A DNA stretch of 32,481 nucleotides from contig NZ_JAOALK010000048.1 in the NCBI RefSeq assembly GCF_025154055.1, positions 1 to 32,481 on the forward strand. Reading direction: 5' to 3'. Under the pieces are notes generated by a model, which made no database searches, was not told the origin of the DNA, and saw only the letters and a list, made by a program, of their open reading frames with translations. Each line of letters opens with the position of its first letter. The first letter of the stretch is position 1. Made by a program: the position numbers and the translations under genes. Below are positions 15,267-24,450 of the stretch, piece by piece. Source of the stretch: Aquibacillus koreensis (lineage in GTDB: Bacteria; Bacillota; Bacilli; Bacillales; Amphibacillaceae).

Positions 15267-16484
15267 ATGAAAAATGAAAAGAGAAGTTTTAAAGATAGGT
15301 ACAGTAATGACTGGATCTGTACGCTGAAGCAGGTAGCGGAACTAAAAGGGGTCATATTATCAAAAACTACCGAAGAGGTTAGATTTAGTAGAGGTGGTAC
15401 ATGGTCAATTGAAGAAGAAAATCACTTAGGTAAGGAAAACGAATTCCCTAAATTAAAACTTTCTAAAGAAGAACTGTACTGTATTAACCAAAGTAACATT
15501 AACGAATTAATCAATAATATTTGCTGTGTAATTTTTGGACTCGACCAATCATTAAATGATAAGGAAGTTCATGAATTTTATGTAAGAAAAAACACTGGTT
15601 TACTTTTAAATCTATCTAATTCCTTCGAGTTTGTGTTTAATCGAGGTAATTATGATTTTAGTTGCAAAATAGAGTGGGAAAGTTATAATCGTTATTTGCT
15701 AGTTATACTTGATGATGAAACTGTTGGCTTTGCTAGAGATATTAGACATCTAATTAATTTTCTATTTGACTTGTCGAAGCAGGCCATAGATAATTTCTAC
15801 GTTCTTTCTTTATTTTGGAATGAATTAAAAAAGTTTGAAGATTACTATTATTATTTAATAAATGAATCTATACCTCTAACTTTTAGACCAACAACTGAAA
15901 TCATGATACAAAATAAGTACCCTTGGGAATTAAATGGTGAATACCGCAAAATAAAAGATGTAATTAAATTCTACGGTCTAGATGAGCATGTTACAATTCC
16001 AGAAAATATAAATCAGGAGCATTACATGGATGAAGGCGAATTACTTTTTTGGCATGAACGTGAATATGGTTATTTTGATAGAGATATAGAAGAACTTGCG
16101 CATTTATTTTTGTGCTATTTAGAACTTTATACTTTAGTACCCTTTGAAATCAGGAAAGAAAAATGTTTATATACCAATAATCACAAAATTTTAATTGACA
16201 AGGAATATATTATTGAGTGGAATAAATCGGAAGGATGCTTTAGGATAATTTCTTTTAATTTCAAATGTAATTATTTTAATGGTCCTGAATGCTTAATTGA
16301 ATATCTTTTATCGCTTATTCCAAACAATATAAATAAAAAAATTAAGAAATCTTACTATAACAAAATTGAAAAATTTGCTTATGTAATTTGTAAAGACTCG
16401 AGTGCCGATGAATATAAAGATCTAGTAGATTTGATTTCCAATTATGATCAGCGGAAAATAAGCAGTGACGATATACCATTCTAG
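15267..16484 (+). CDS. Large protein of unknown function with internal repeats and an SSB-like C-terminal tip (paralog A)
   Basis: This 405-residue, mostly soluble, acidic protein has no family I recognise. A unit occurs at least twice: FYVRKNTGLLLN, CKIEWESYNRYLLVI, VGFARDIRHLINFLFDL (about 108-175) and FEIRKEKCLYTNN, YIIEWNKSEGCFRII, YFNGPECLIEYLLSLIP (about 290-355). A diverged N-terminal copy may start at about 20 (VRFSRGGTWSI, INELINNICCVIFGL). The protein ends in ISSDDIPF, like the acidic tip with which bacterial single-stranded-DNA-binding protein recruits repair and replication enzymes. ATG 15267 was chosen for its 9-base distance from GGAGG. A TTG at 15258 overlaps that site. It is followed after 191 bases by its paralog, which has a copied promoter. 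Confidence 0.8.
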   Translation: MKNEKRSFKDRYSNDWICTLKQVAELKGVILSKTTEEVRFSRGGTWSIEEENHLGKENEFPKLKLSKEELYCINQSNINELINNICCVIFGLDQSLNDKEVHEFYVRKNTGLLLNLSNSFEFVFNRGNYDFSCKIEWESYNRYLLVILDDETVGFARDIRHLINFLFDLSKQAIDNFYVLSLFWNELKKFEDYYYYLINESIPLTFRPTTEIMIQNKYPWELNGEYRKIKDVIKFYGLDEHVTIPENINQEHYMDEGELLFWHEREYGYFDRDIEELAHLFLCYLELYTLVPFEIRKEKCLYTNNHKILIDKEYIIEWNKSEGCFRIISFNFKCNYFNGPECLIEYLLSLIPNNINKKIKKSYYNKIEKFAYVICKDSSADEYKDLVDLISNYDQRKISSDDIPF

Positions 16485-16554
16485 GAGACTATTTTATTTG
16501 TTTGTGTTAGCAGCAGTTCCTATCTTTTACAAATAAATTTAGTGCTCTATAGAT

Positions 16555-16671
16555 TTGATTTAATAACTTTTTTCTTTTATAAATAAATTGTAGGATATTA
16601 CTATAACAATTAAAACAACTCATTACACCACTATTTATAATCAGCCTACCACGAATTTAAAGGAGGTTGAT
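16555..16671 (+). promoter_or_regulatory. Promoter and ribosome-site hairpin of the second large gene
   Basis: TTGATT (16555-16560) and TATAAA (16578-16583) are again spaced 17 bases. AATCAGCCT (16639-16647) can pair through 8 positions with AGGTTGAT (16664-16671), which overlaps GGAGG. The blocks AGTGCTCTATAGATTTGATT and ATAAATAAATTGTAGG are identical to those before the first large gene, while the sequence between blocks differs. Confidence 0.6.
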
Positions 16672-16675
16672 GATT

Positions 16676-17977
16676 ATGACAAATCAAGAAGAAATACTAG
16701 ATATGAGAAATAACGAATGGATGGCGATCTTGGAGAAGGTTGCGGAATTAAGGAAAATCCTTATACAAATGCAGAGCGGTGAAATATTATTTTGGATAAA
16801 TGGTGGATGGCATTATAGAAGCAATGAGTACAATTTTACTAAGGATTATAATACTCCCCATTTTATCCTTTCTTTTGAACATCTAGGAAATATCGATGAA
16901 GGAAATGTAGAGAATGTTATCTTAAATATTATTAAATTGCTAGATTTCTATAATACTTACATTAATTTTCATTATGACAGCGGCATTAGTTTCGAGGATT
17001 ATTTAAGGAAAGAAGAAAATAAGGATATTTCTACTATTTTACATGATAGAACTCACGATAGTTTATGTTGTTCCTATAGTTTTTACGTATATAGTGACAC
17101 TGGCAGGAATGTATTCAATTATACCTTTTCATGGAGTGAGAATGATAAAGGTATGCAGATAGTTTTTGATAATTCAAAGTACGGTTATGCGAACTTTTAT
17201 GATCTAACAATGTTTTTATTAGAAGAGTCCAATTGTATACCAGATTATGAAATGTACACCCAGTTTTGTAAGAAAATAAGGGAATTTCAAAGTCACTACT
17301 ACAAGACTAATTCAAACACTGATGGAAATTTATTTACTTCTTACTCTGAGGTTGAGTTGCTAAACCCAGAAAATAGAGAAAATCGTTTTAATTCAAAGAA
17401 AGGTTCTTATTTAGTAAATCGTGCAGTAAAGATTGCAGATATAATTGGTTATTTTGATATGGACATTGGGATAAGTAATAAAAAATTACTAGAAAAGTAT
17501 ATTGATACTGATTATCTGTTTACCAATTTTGGGTACTATGAGTTTTTCAATAACATAACTGTTCAAGAAGTTTACCAAATAGTTATGGATACTATCGAAA
17601 ACAAATTACCAGAACCATTCTCTATCAGAAAACATACTTGTAGATATGATAATAGATTTAAATTTGTAGTGAATACAGGAACTGATCAAACTGAATGCGT
17701 AGTGGAATGGAACTACCTGAAGGAATGCTATAGAATTAAAAAAGGTGTTAATACATATACGTTTTTTGAATCATACAATTCACTAATACACCACATTATA
17801 AGAGAATTTATAAACGAAAATAAAATTCATAAGGATAAACTTGTAACGGATTGTACACATCTAATCAAAGCAATTGAAAAATCTTCAAAGATGGATATTG
17901 ACTTAGATCATTTAATAAAAAGCATAAATGACCCAAAGAATATTGAGCATATACTTTACAGTGATTTACCTTTTTAA
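16676..17977 (+). CDS. Large protein of unknown function with internal repeats and an SSB-like C-terminal tip (paralog B)
   Basis: This 433-residue protein is homologous to the preceding one along its length: WMAILEKVAELRKILIQ against WICTLKQVAELKGVILS, and PFSIRKHTCRYDN against PFEIRKEKCLYTN, both followed by a strand-turn-helix unit (VVEWNYLKECYRIKKG, YNSLIHHIIREFI). A middle copy reads YTFSWSENDKGMQIVF and YGYANFYDLTMFLLEES. Aromatic residues are frequent. The last residues, HILYSDLPF, again resemble the single-stranded-DNA-binding protein tip (D-x-P-F). No catalytic motif, signal or membrane segment is visible. ATG 16676 gives the same 9-base spacing from GGAGG as in the paralog. ATG 16670 is too close to the site. 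A terminator follows. Confidence 0.8.
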   Translation: MTNQEEILDMRNNEWMAILEKVAELRKILIQMQSGEILFWINGGWHYRSNEYNFTKDYNTPHFILSFEHLGNIDEGNVENVILNIIKLLDFYNTYINFHYDSGISFEDYLRKEENKDISTILHDRTHDSLCCSYSFYVYSDTGRNVFNYTFSWSENDKGMQIVFDNSKYGYANFYDLTMFLLEESNCIPDYEMYTQFCKKIREFQSHYYKTNSNTDGNLFTSYSEVELLNPENRENRFNSKKGSYLVNRAVKIADIIGYFDMDIGISNKKLLEKYIDTDYLFTNFGYYEFFNNITVQEVYQIVMDTIENKLPEPFSIRKHTCRYDNRFKFVVNTGTDQTECVVEWNYLKECYRIKKGVNTYTFFESYNSLIHHIIREFINENKIHKDKLVTDCTHLIKAIEKSSKMDIDLDHLIKSINDPKNIEHILYSDLPF

Positions 17978-18002
17978 TATCATCTTACCATTTAAAACCA
18001 AT

Positions 18003-18038
18003 AAAAAGTGCCCTTTGCATCAGCTTAGGGCACTTTTT
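18003..18038. terminator. Bidirectional terminator between the second large gene and hsdR
   Basis: AAAAAGTGCCCT (18003-18014) pairs with AGGGCACTTTTT (18027-18038), a 12-bp stem with T runs on both strands. It separates two converging genes. Confidence 0.92.
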
Positions 18039-18039
18039 A

Positions 18040-21009
18040 TTAGGATGGATTATCCCCTTCAAATCTATAATCCATTTCAAACATTTTATCTGTGTACCAT
18101 TCACGGAATTCTTCATTCTCTGTAAATTTCTGATACATATCAAACTGATCAAACATATAATCTTGAAAAACTTCCTGCATAATTCGCTTGAAAGCAATTT
18201 TGGCATTTTGCCGATCCGAGTGATTCTTCGTGTTCTGGTATTCTTCTTTTTCAACTACTTTTTGAGGAAGCTCTTCCATCATAAATTTACGAATCGAATC
18301 ATTTTCAGTCAGGTCTTTACCAAACTTTTCATTGAAGTCCCGCACAATTTCGCTTAAATACTCTAATTGTGGGTCTTTTATGACACTTGACCCACCCGTT
18401 GAAGCGGGATCTAATTCAGTATTTCCTTCCAAGGTAATGTTCTGCATCTCTTTTTGATCTACTCGATAACTATCTATATCTATAGCTTCCAGTATCCCTT
18501 CTGATAGATCATCATCAGACAGTTTAGGTAGTTTAGGCAACAAATATTTTACAGTCGTTGCTAATGCAGTCCAGTCCTGCTGATTGTACGGAAGGATTTG
18601 CGACAAGAAAGAATAAGCACGGTGAAATGCTCTTGCTTTTGTTTTAAATTCAACTTGATCATCATAAGGTAGTTGCTTAAAACGTTCAACCATTGCTTCT
18701 AGAATTGGATCTATAACCTCTCTACTAGCTCCCTCTAAATACTTATCAATTACTTGCATTATTTCTTCTTCAGAGAACACCTGCATCTCTACTAAATCAT
18801 CATACAAATCATTTAATCTATTAGGATCAGTACCTTCACTTAATACTGTAGTCTTATAAAAAGGATCAAATGCCTCTTTTATCTCTAGAGCTGTATTAGC
18901 AAAGTCTAAAACAAATGTCTCATTTTTATATGGTTTATACGCACGATTTAACCTAGAAAGCGTCTGCACTGCCCTAACGCTATTTAGTATTTTATCAACA
19001 TACATAGTGTGAAGAAGGGGCTGATCAAATCCAGTTTGAAATTTTTCTGCAACAATTAGAAATCTATATTTATCTTTTTTAAATTCCTTACGTATATTAT
19101 CTCCCGGAAAGCCATTCATTGAAGATTCATCGTATGATTTATCGTCAATGGTTCGACTTCCCTCGAAGGCAACAAGTGCTTCAATATCTAAATTTCTTTC
19201 TTTCAGTATTCGATCAAATGCTTCTTTATATCTAATAGCGCTAATAACTGAACGTGTAACAATCATCGCTTTCGCTTTACCATTTACTTTTCTTGGGCGA
19301 TAAACTTGATCCAAGAAATGATCTAACATAATATTTGCTTTTTTAGCAATTGTTAATTCATTTGTTTCAACAAATGATCTCATCTTGCCTCTAGCACGAC
19401 TACTATCAAATTTTGGATCGTCTTCTATTTTTTTATAGAGTTTATAAAAACTTTCATATGTGGTGTAATTTTTTAAAACATCAAGGATGAATTCTTCTTC
19501 AATTGCTTGTTTCATACTATAATTATGAAATGCGATATAAGTACCATCTGATTGTTGGTCACCGAAAATTTCTAAGGTCTTATTTTTAGGAGTTGCTGTA
19601 AACGCAAAATAACTCACATTAAGAGGCATTCTCTGACTTTCTACAAATTCGTTGATTTTGTCTTCTAGAGTAATTTCTTCTTCAATTTCAATATCCTCTT
19701 TTGAAAGAGCTGCATTCATTTTTCCCGAAGTATTACCTCCTTGAGATGAATGTGCTTCATCAATTATTATTGCAAAGTTATAATTCTTTAATTCTCCTAT
19801 ATCCTTCACAACATAAGGAAACTTTTGAATAGTTGTAACAATAATTTTTTTGCCAGACTCGAGGAAAGCTTTTAATTCACTACTTTTTGTTGCTGCTGCC
19901 ATTACCCCATCAACATGTGAAAACTGCTTGATGTTGTCACGAATCTGTTTATCAAGGATTTTTCGATCCGTTACAACAATCACACTATCGAATATATTGT
20001 TCTCTCCATTAGCATTTTTAAACTCAGATAATTGATGTGCAAGCCATGTTAATGAGTTACTCTTACCTGAACCTGCACTGTGTTGTATTAAATACCTATG
20101 CCCCGGTCCATCTTCTTTAACTTTATATAGTAATTTGCGTACGACCTCTAACTGATGATAGCGTGGGAAAATCTGCTTTTTAGTTATTTTCTTAGTATCT
20201 TCATCTTCCTCTTCCACTAATTGAGAGAACCATTCAATGATGTTTGCTAAACTATTCTTTTCCAATACCTCTTTCCAAAGATAATCAGTCTTTAATCCAT
20301 TTGGATTAGGTGGGTTCCCTTTACCGAAATTATAGCCTTTATTAAATGGTAGAAAGGTTGTACTATCACCCTTTAATTCAGTTGTCATATAAACTTCTTG
20401 ATCATCTAAAGCAAAGTGAACAAGGCATCGTCCTAATTTAAAAAGTTCTTCTTTGGGGTCCCGATCATTTCTATACTGACGAATTGCATCCACAAAGGTT
20501 TGACGGGTTAAAGTGTTCTTTAACTCCATTGTTATGACTGGTAAACCATTTATAAAAAGAACCATATCAAGCGATTTATTAGGTGTCGATTCAGAGTAAT
20601 GTACCTGACGCATTACTGAAAAAATATTTTGCTGAAAGTTCTGAAAAGATTGTGCATTTAAGGTTTCAGATGATGGTCTCTTATAATAAAGTTTAATTTT
20701 TACGTCTCCATCACGAAAACCATCGCGTAGGACTTTTACAATCCCTTTTTTCCTTATTTGATCGCTTATTCGCTTAAAAAATCGTTGTTCAAAATAAACT
20801 CCGTGCCGATTTTTAAGTAGCTTAATTGCTTCACTTTGAGTTGTTATAAGGAACTGCATAAGGAGTTCCTTATCAATACAGTAGTGGGGATCATAGTTAA
20901 TATACGTACGAGTAACATATCCATTTTCATTAAGATGAAGCTCTATAATCTCTTCAATCCCTCGTTCCGACATATCAGTTACCATTTTGCCCATATCCTT
21001 TCTCTTCAC
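18040..21009 (-). CDS. hsdR: Type I restriction enzyme, R subunit
   Basis: This 989-residue motor and nuclease subunit translocates DNA by ATP hydrolysis and cuts far from the recognition site when it is unmodified. The PD-ExK nuclease motif lies at about 148-164 (LDMVLF, then ITMELKN). The helicase core has Walker A SAGSGKS at 311-317, DEAH at 417-420, TATPKNK and QTLSRLNRAY. A helical C-terminal region for complex assembly follows. Length is normal. The GTG at 21009-21007 lies inside the end of hsdS and has GGAAG upstream. ATGs at 20994, 20985 and 20973 are alternatives. The overlap with hsdS implies coupled translation. It is the last gene of the hsdM-hsdS-hsdR operon. Confidence 0.95.
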   Translation of the reverse strand: MKRKDMGKMVTDMSERGIEEIIELHLNENGYVTRTYINYDPHYCIDKELLMQFLITTQSEAIKLLKNRHGVYFEQRFFKRISDQIRKKGIVKVLRDGFRDGDVKIKLYYKRPSSETLNAQSFQNFQQNIFSVMRQVHYSESTPNKSLDMVLFINGLPVITMELKNTLTRQTFVDAIRQYRNDRDPKEELFKLGRCLVHFALDDQEVYMTTELKGDSTTFLPFNKGYNFGKGNPPNPNGLKTDYLWKEVLEKNSLANIIEWFSQLVEEEDEDTKKITKKQIFPRYHQLEVVRKLLYKVKEDGPGHRYLIQHSAGSGKSNSLTWLAHQLSEFKNANGENNIFDSVIVVTDRKILDKQIRDNIKQFSHVDGVMAAATKSSELKAFLESGKKIIVTTIQKFPYVVKDIGELKNYNFAIIIDEAHSSQGGNTSGKMNAALSKEDIEIEEEITLEDKINEFVESQRMPLNVSYFAFTATPKNKTLEIFGDQQSDGTYIAFHNYSMKQAIEEEFILDVLKNYTTYESFYKLYKKIEDDPKFDSSRARGKMRSFVETNELTIAKKANIMLDHFLDQVYRPRKVNGKAKAMIVTRSVISAIRYKEAFDRILKERNLDIEALVAFEGSRTIDDKSYDESSMNGFPGDNIRKEFKKDKYRFLIVAEKFQTGFDQPLLHTMYVDKILNSVRAVQTLSRLNRAYKPYKNETFVLDFANTALEIKEAFDPFYKTTVLSEGTDPNRLNDLYDDLVEMQVFSEEEIMQVIDKYLEGASREVIDPILEAMVERFKQLPYDDQVEFKTKARAFHRAYSFLSQILPYNQQDWTALATTVKYLLPKLPKLSDDDLSEGILEAIDIDSYRVDQKEMQNITLEGNTELDPASTGGSSVIKDPQLEYLSEIVRDFNEKFGKDLTENDSIRKFMMEELPQKVVEKEEYQNTKNHSDRQNAKIAFKRIMQEVFQDYMFDQFDMYQKFTENEEFREWYTDKMFEMDYRFEGDNPS

Positions 21010-22279
21010 TCACTTTATGTCTTCCAGTTACCATATTTAAAACTAAGGCATCAAAGTATTCTTTAACTTTTGCAATCTCATTATTAACAGAATCAATTAA
21101 TATATTAATATGCGCTAACTTTTCGCTTATAAAATTAACAATCTCAACTTGGTCTTTATACGGGGGTCTTATAAATGGGATATCAAAAAACTCATTGGAA
21201 TACAGTCTCAGTCTAGATTTGTGAATCCCAGTTGATCTGACATTATATTCTGCTATATATGCTCTAGACCTTAAAAGCATATCCAAATACTCTCTATAAA
21301 ATAAACAATCTTCTTTCATTCTATATACAGCATAAGAAGGGCTTACTATTCCACTATGACTTGATACACCGATTCCACCAGCCCATGCCCACATGATATT
21401 ACTTACAATGTCATGTGGAACACATAGCTTTGATCCAACATATGATTCCGCCATAAACATATTTATTTTTTTCTCTGAACGTGGAACAACTCCATTAATA
21501 TGTGATACCGAAAGTAATTCTTCTTTTCCTGTTACAGATCTTTTATCTATTTCCTTAAAATAATATTTACCCCTTTTTACTTCCCAATGAGATGGTATTG
21601 ATTTAATACCAGTTATTGGTCCAGACTTAGTATTCCCTTCATTCTCTAAACCAAAAATGTACTTTTCTATAATTGTTGCTTTTAATTCTATTAGTTTATC
21701 AACCTTCTCATTTTTTATTTTTATTAATTTTTCTACTTCACTTTGTTTTTCATCCAAATATTGAACAATTTTTTGTTGCTCCACTAATGGTGGCAATAAT
21801 GACTTCATTCGTTTGAAATCCTCAAATCTCAGGTTCAGTTGATCATCATGGATACCATAAGAGTTTTGATATGATACTTTTGCGTAAACTGATGTTCTGA
21901 ATAAATAATGGTAGTATTTGGGGTGTATATTTATCTTTGGTTTTAAAATAATATAAGCTGGACTTACAATTCCCTCATAGGAACTAACCCCGATAGCTCC
22001 TTGCCACATACGCATTTTATTATAAGCCAAGTCACCTTTACAAACATGTTTGTAACTAGTTTTATCCTCATTAGATGAATCTCTTTTAACGCTTTCTTCT
22101 AATAATTCTTTTTGAGTTATTACTCCTCTTTTAATAGTTACTGCAAGTAAAGGCAAATATTCGAATCCTTTTTCACTTCTTTCTTCAAATAGGGCAACAT
22201 TTGGTACTACATCCCAATGTTCCGGTACTCTATTTATCCAATTTAAATTTGCTTCCTTGTATCTTCCATACTTCTCCAT
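20975..22279 (-). CDS. hsdS: Type I restriction-modification specificity subunit
   Basis: This 434-residue protein sets the DNA target of the complex. It has two target-recognition domains, about 15-165 (VPEHWDVVPNVALFEER, GDLAYNKMRMWQGAIG, GIVSPAYIIL) and about 230-375 (IPSHWEVKRGKYYFKEI, SNIMWAWAGGIGVSS, GIVSPSYAVY). Each is followed by a conserved helical spacer (PPLVEQQKIVQYLDEKQSEVEKLI; PPYKDQVEIVNFISEKLAHINILI). The bipartite target cannot be predicted by reading. It starts at ATG 22279, one base after the hsdM stop, and its 3' end overlaps hsdR. TRDs are the fastest-changing part of such systems. Confidence 0.94.
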   Translation of the reverse strand: MEKYGRYKEANLNWINRVPEHWDVVPNVALFEERSEKGFEYLPLLAVTIKRGVITQKELLEESVKRDSSNEDKTSYKHVCKGDLAYNKMRMWQGAIGVSSYEGIVSPAYIILKPKINIHPKYYHYLFRTSVYAKVSYQNSYGIHDDQLNLRFEDFKRMKSLLPPLVEQQKIVQYLDEKQSEVEKLIKIKNEKVDKLIELKATIIEKYIFGLENEGNTKSGPITGIKSIPSHWEVKRGKYYFKEIDKRSVTGKEELLSVSHINGVVPRSEKKINMFMAESYVGSKLCVPHDIVSNIMWAWAGGIGVSSHSGIVSPSYAVYRMKEDCLFYREYLDMLLRSRAYIAEYNVRSTGIHKSRLRLYSNEFFDIPFIRPPYKDQVEIVNFISEKLAHINILIDSVNNEIAKVKEYFDALVLNMVTGRHKVSEEKGYGQNGN

Positions 22280-22280
22280 T

Positions 22281-24287
22281 TTACTTCACCTCTTCCAACA
22301 ATTGATGAAGCAATCCCTCTGACTTTTTATCAAGTTCTATGAGTTCACTTGATATATCCTTAATTTCTCGTAATTCATCATACTTATAAAAATACTTTGT
22401 AAACAAAATATCATACCCGATAATCGTTTTATCATAATCAATCCAAGCATCATCTACATAAGGTAAAACTTCTCTATCAAAAAACTCATTTATATCGTCA
22501 TTAAGCGGAACTTTTTCAGTATCACGAAGATCAACATCTGGCTCATATTCTACTGTAGATTTCGCTTTTTTCTTAATTATTTTTTCAGCAGCACTGTCCC
22601 TCTTTGTAAAGAAATCTAACAAAAGTTTTTTCTCCGTTTTATTAAGTTTTATATTGGTCTCTTCTAAGGCACTATCTAAATCTTTTATTACAGAGTTATA
22701 ATTCATATGTTTTTCTAAACCAAAGGTCTCTCTTAACAAACTTACAAGCTGATCTATGTTTGAAACAAATTTTTTGTACTTTTTCTGATTTTCCATAAAC
22801 GCTTTTTTCATATTTTTTATTTGTTCATCATTAATTTGCATTGACAAACGTAAAGGTCTTTCCACTGTAATTTTATAGTATCCAAATTCTTCTTTGTCAA
22901 AAATTCTTGATTCCTCTGTTTCTTCAAATTTAACATACGAATCAAGGATATTTTGAATATGTTCCTCCTTTAATTCATTACTCTTTTGTCCAAGGTTTTT
23001 TCTCATCTTTTCATACCATTTTGATGCATCAATTAATTGAACTTTACCCTGTCTCATTGAAGTCTTACGATTAGACAAAATCCAAATATATGTTACAATC
23101 CCTGTGTTATAAAACATATTTTCTGGCAAAGCAATAATTGCTTCTAAATAATCATTCTCGATAATCCATTTTCGGATATTACTTTCACCTGACCCTGCAC
23201 CACCTGTAAATAGGGCTGAACCATTATGAATAGTTGCAATTCTGCTTCCTAATGAAGTACTTTCCTTCATTTTTGAAAGCATATTTACCATAAATAGTAA
23301 TTGGCCATCTCTAGAACTAGGTGTACCCATTTGGAAACGATTATCTTCAATGTTTCTTGTCACGGGATCGGTTAATGCATCTTTATCAACCTTCCAACTC
23401 TTTCCGTAAGGAGGGTTCATTATCATAAAATCAAATTTCATATCTGCAAAATGGTCACTAGATAATGTTGATCCATATTTAATATTTTCTGGGGTATTTC
23501 CTTTAATCATCATGTCAGACTTACAAATTGCATATGTTTCTGGTTGAACCTCTTGGCCATATAATCCTAGGTTTATCTTTTTCCCCTTATTTGCAGCTAA
23601 CTCTTTTAGGAAATTTTGAGATTCAGTAAGCATTCCACCTGTTCCACAAGCACCATCGTATATAAGGTAGTCAGAACTCTCAATTTTATCAGCAATTGGT
23701 TCAAACATTAAATGTGTCATCAAAGCTACAACATCACGTGGGGTAAAGTGTTCCCCAGCTTCTTCATTGTTTTCTTCATTAAACTTTCTAATTAGTTCCT
23801 CGAACACGTAACCCATATCAAGACTAGTTAATTTTTCTAATTTCAAATCTGGTTCGGTGTATCTTTCTACCAATTTAAATAATACATTTGCTTCTTCAAG
23901 CGTTTCTAGTTGATTATGAAATTTAAATTTTTGTACAATTTCACGAACGTTGGGACTAAATCCTGCAATATATGTTTCAAAATTTTCTCGAATTTGACTA
24001 GGTTCATCTAATAATCTACGTAATGTAAACTTTGAAGTATTATAGAAAACATAACCCGATGCTTTCTGTAACGCTGCATCTTGATTTACCATACCCTTTT
24101 CATTCAAGAAATGGTGCACCTTTTCAACCTCTGCTTTAGTTGGTTCAAGAAGGGCATCGATTCTTCGTATGACTGTCATTGGTAGTATTACATCTCTATA
24201 TTTACCTCTAACTAGTACATCCCTTAAATAGTCATCGGCAATCCCCCAGATATAACTAATAATTTGATTAATATTAATATTGTTCAT
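22281..24287 (-). CDS. hsdM: Type I restriction-modification DNA methyltransferase, M subunit
   Basis: This 668-residue N6-adenine methyltransferase, paired with HsdS, protects host DNA. It has an N-terminal HsdM_N helical domain (SYIWGIADDYLRD, about 10-150) and a Rossmann-type catalytic domain with the S-adenosylmethionine motif DGACGTGGM (211-219) and the catalytic NPPYG (291-295). A long C-terminal extension (about 480-668, charged, with coiled-coil tendency) makes it longer than classical HsdM proteins of about 500-530 residues. ATG 24287 follows AGGAGGA. It is the first gene of the operon and is divergent from the helix-turn-helix gene across 163 bases, a space likely to hold both promoters. 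Confidence 0.95.
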   Translation of the reverse strand: MNNININQIISYIWGIADDYLRDVLVRGKYRDVILPMTVIRRIDALLEPTKAEVEKVHHFLNEKGMVNQDAALQKASGYVFYNTSKFTLRRLLDEPSQIRENFETYIAGFSPNVREIVQKFKFHNQLETLEEANVLFKLVERYTEPDLKLEKLTSLDMGYVFEELIRKFNEENNEEAGEHFTPRDVVALMTHLMFEPIADKIESSDYLIYDGACGTGGMLTESQNFLKELAANKGKKINLGLYGQEVQPETYAICKSDMMIKGNTPENIKYGSTLSSDHFADMKFDFMIMNPPYGKSWKVDKDALTDPVTRNIEDNRFQMGTPSSRDGQLLFMVNMLSKMKESTSLGSRIATIHNGSALFTGGAGSGESNIRKWIIENDYLEAIIALPENMFYNTGIVTYIWILSNRKTSMRQGKVQLIDASKWYEKMRKNLGQKSNELKEEHIQNILDSYVKFEETEESRIFDKEEFGYYKITVERPLRLSMQINDEQIKNMKKAFMENQKKYKKFVSNIDQLVSLLRETFGLEKHMNYNSVIKDLDSALEETNIKLNKTEKKLLLDFFTKRDSAAEKIIKKKAKSTVEYEPDVDLRDTEKVPLNDDINEFFDREVLPYVDDAWIDYDKTIIGYDILFTKYFYKYDELREIKDISSELIELDKKSEGLLHQLLEEVK

Positions 24288-24450
24288 GGACTTTCCTCCT
24301 AATTTAATTCCAACTTAATTGTACTATAATACTAGCAATTTCTCTAAACAATTTATTAAAGAAGAACCTTCCACGTCTATTATGTATTTGAGGCTTTAGT
24401 ATGATACTCTATCATTAAAACAGTAACATTTTTTGGAAGGAGGTAATTCG

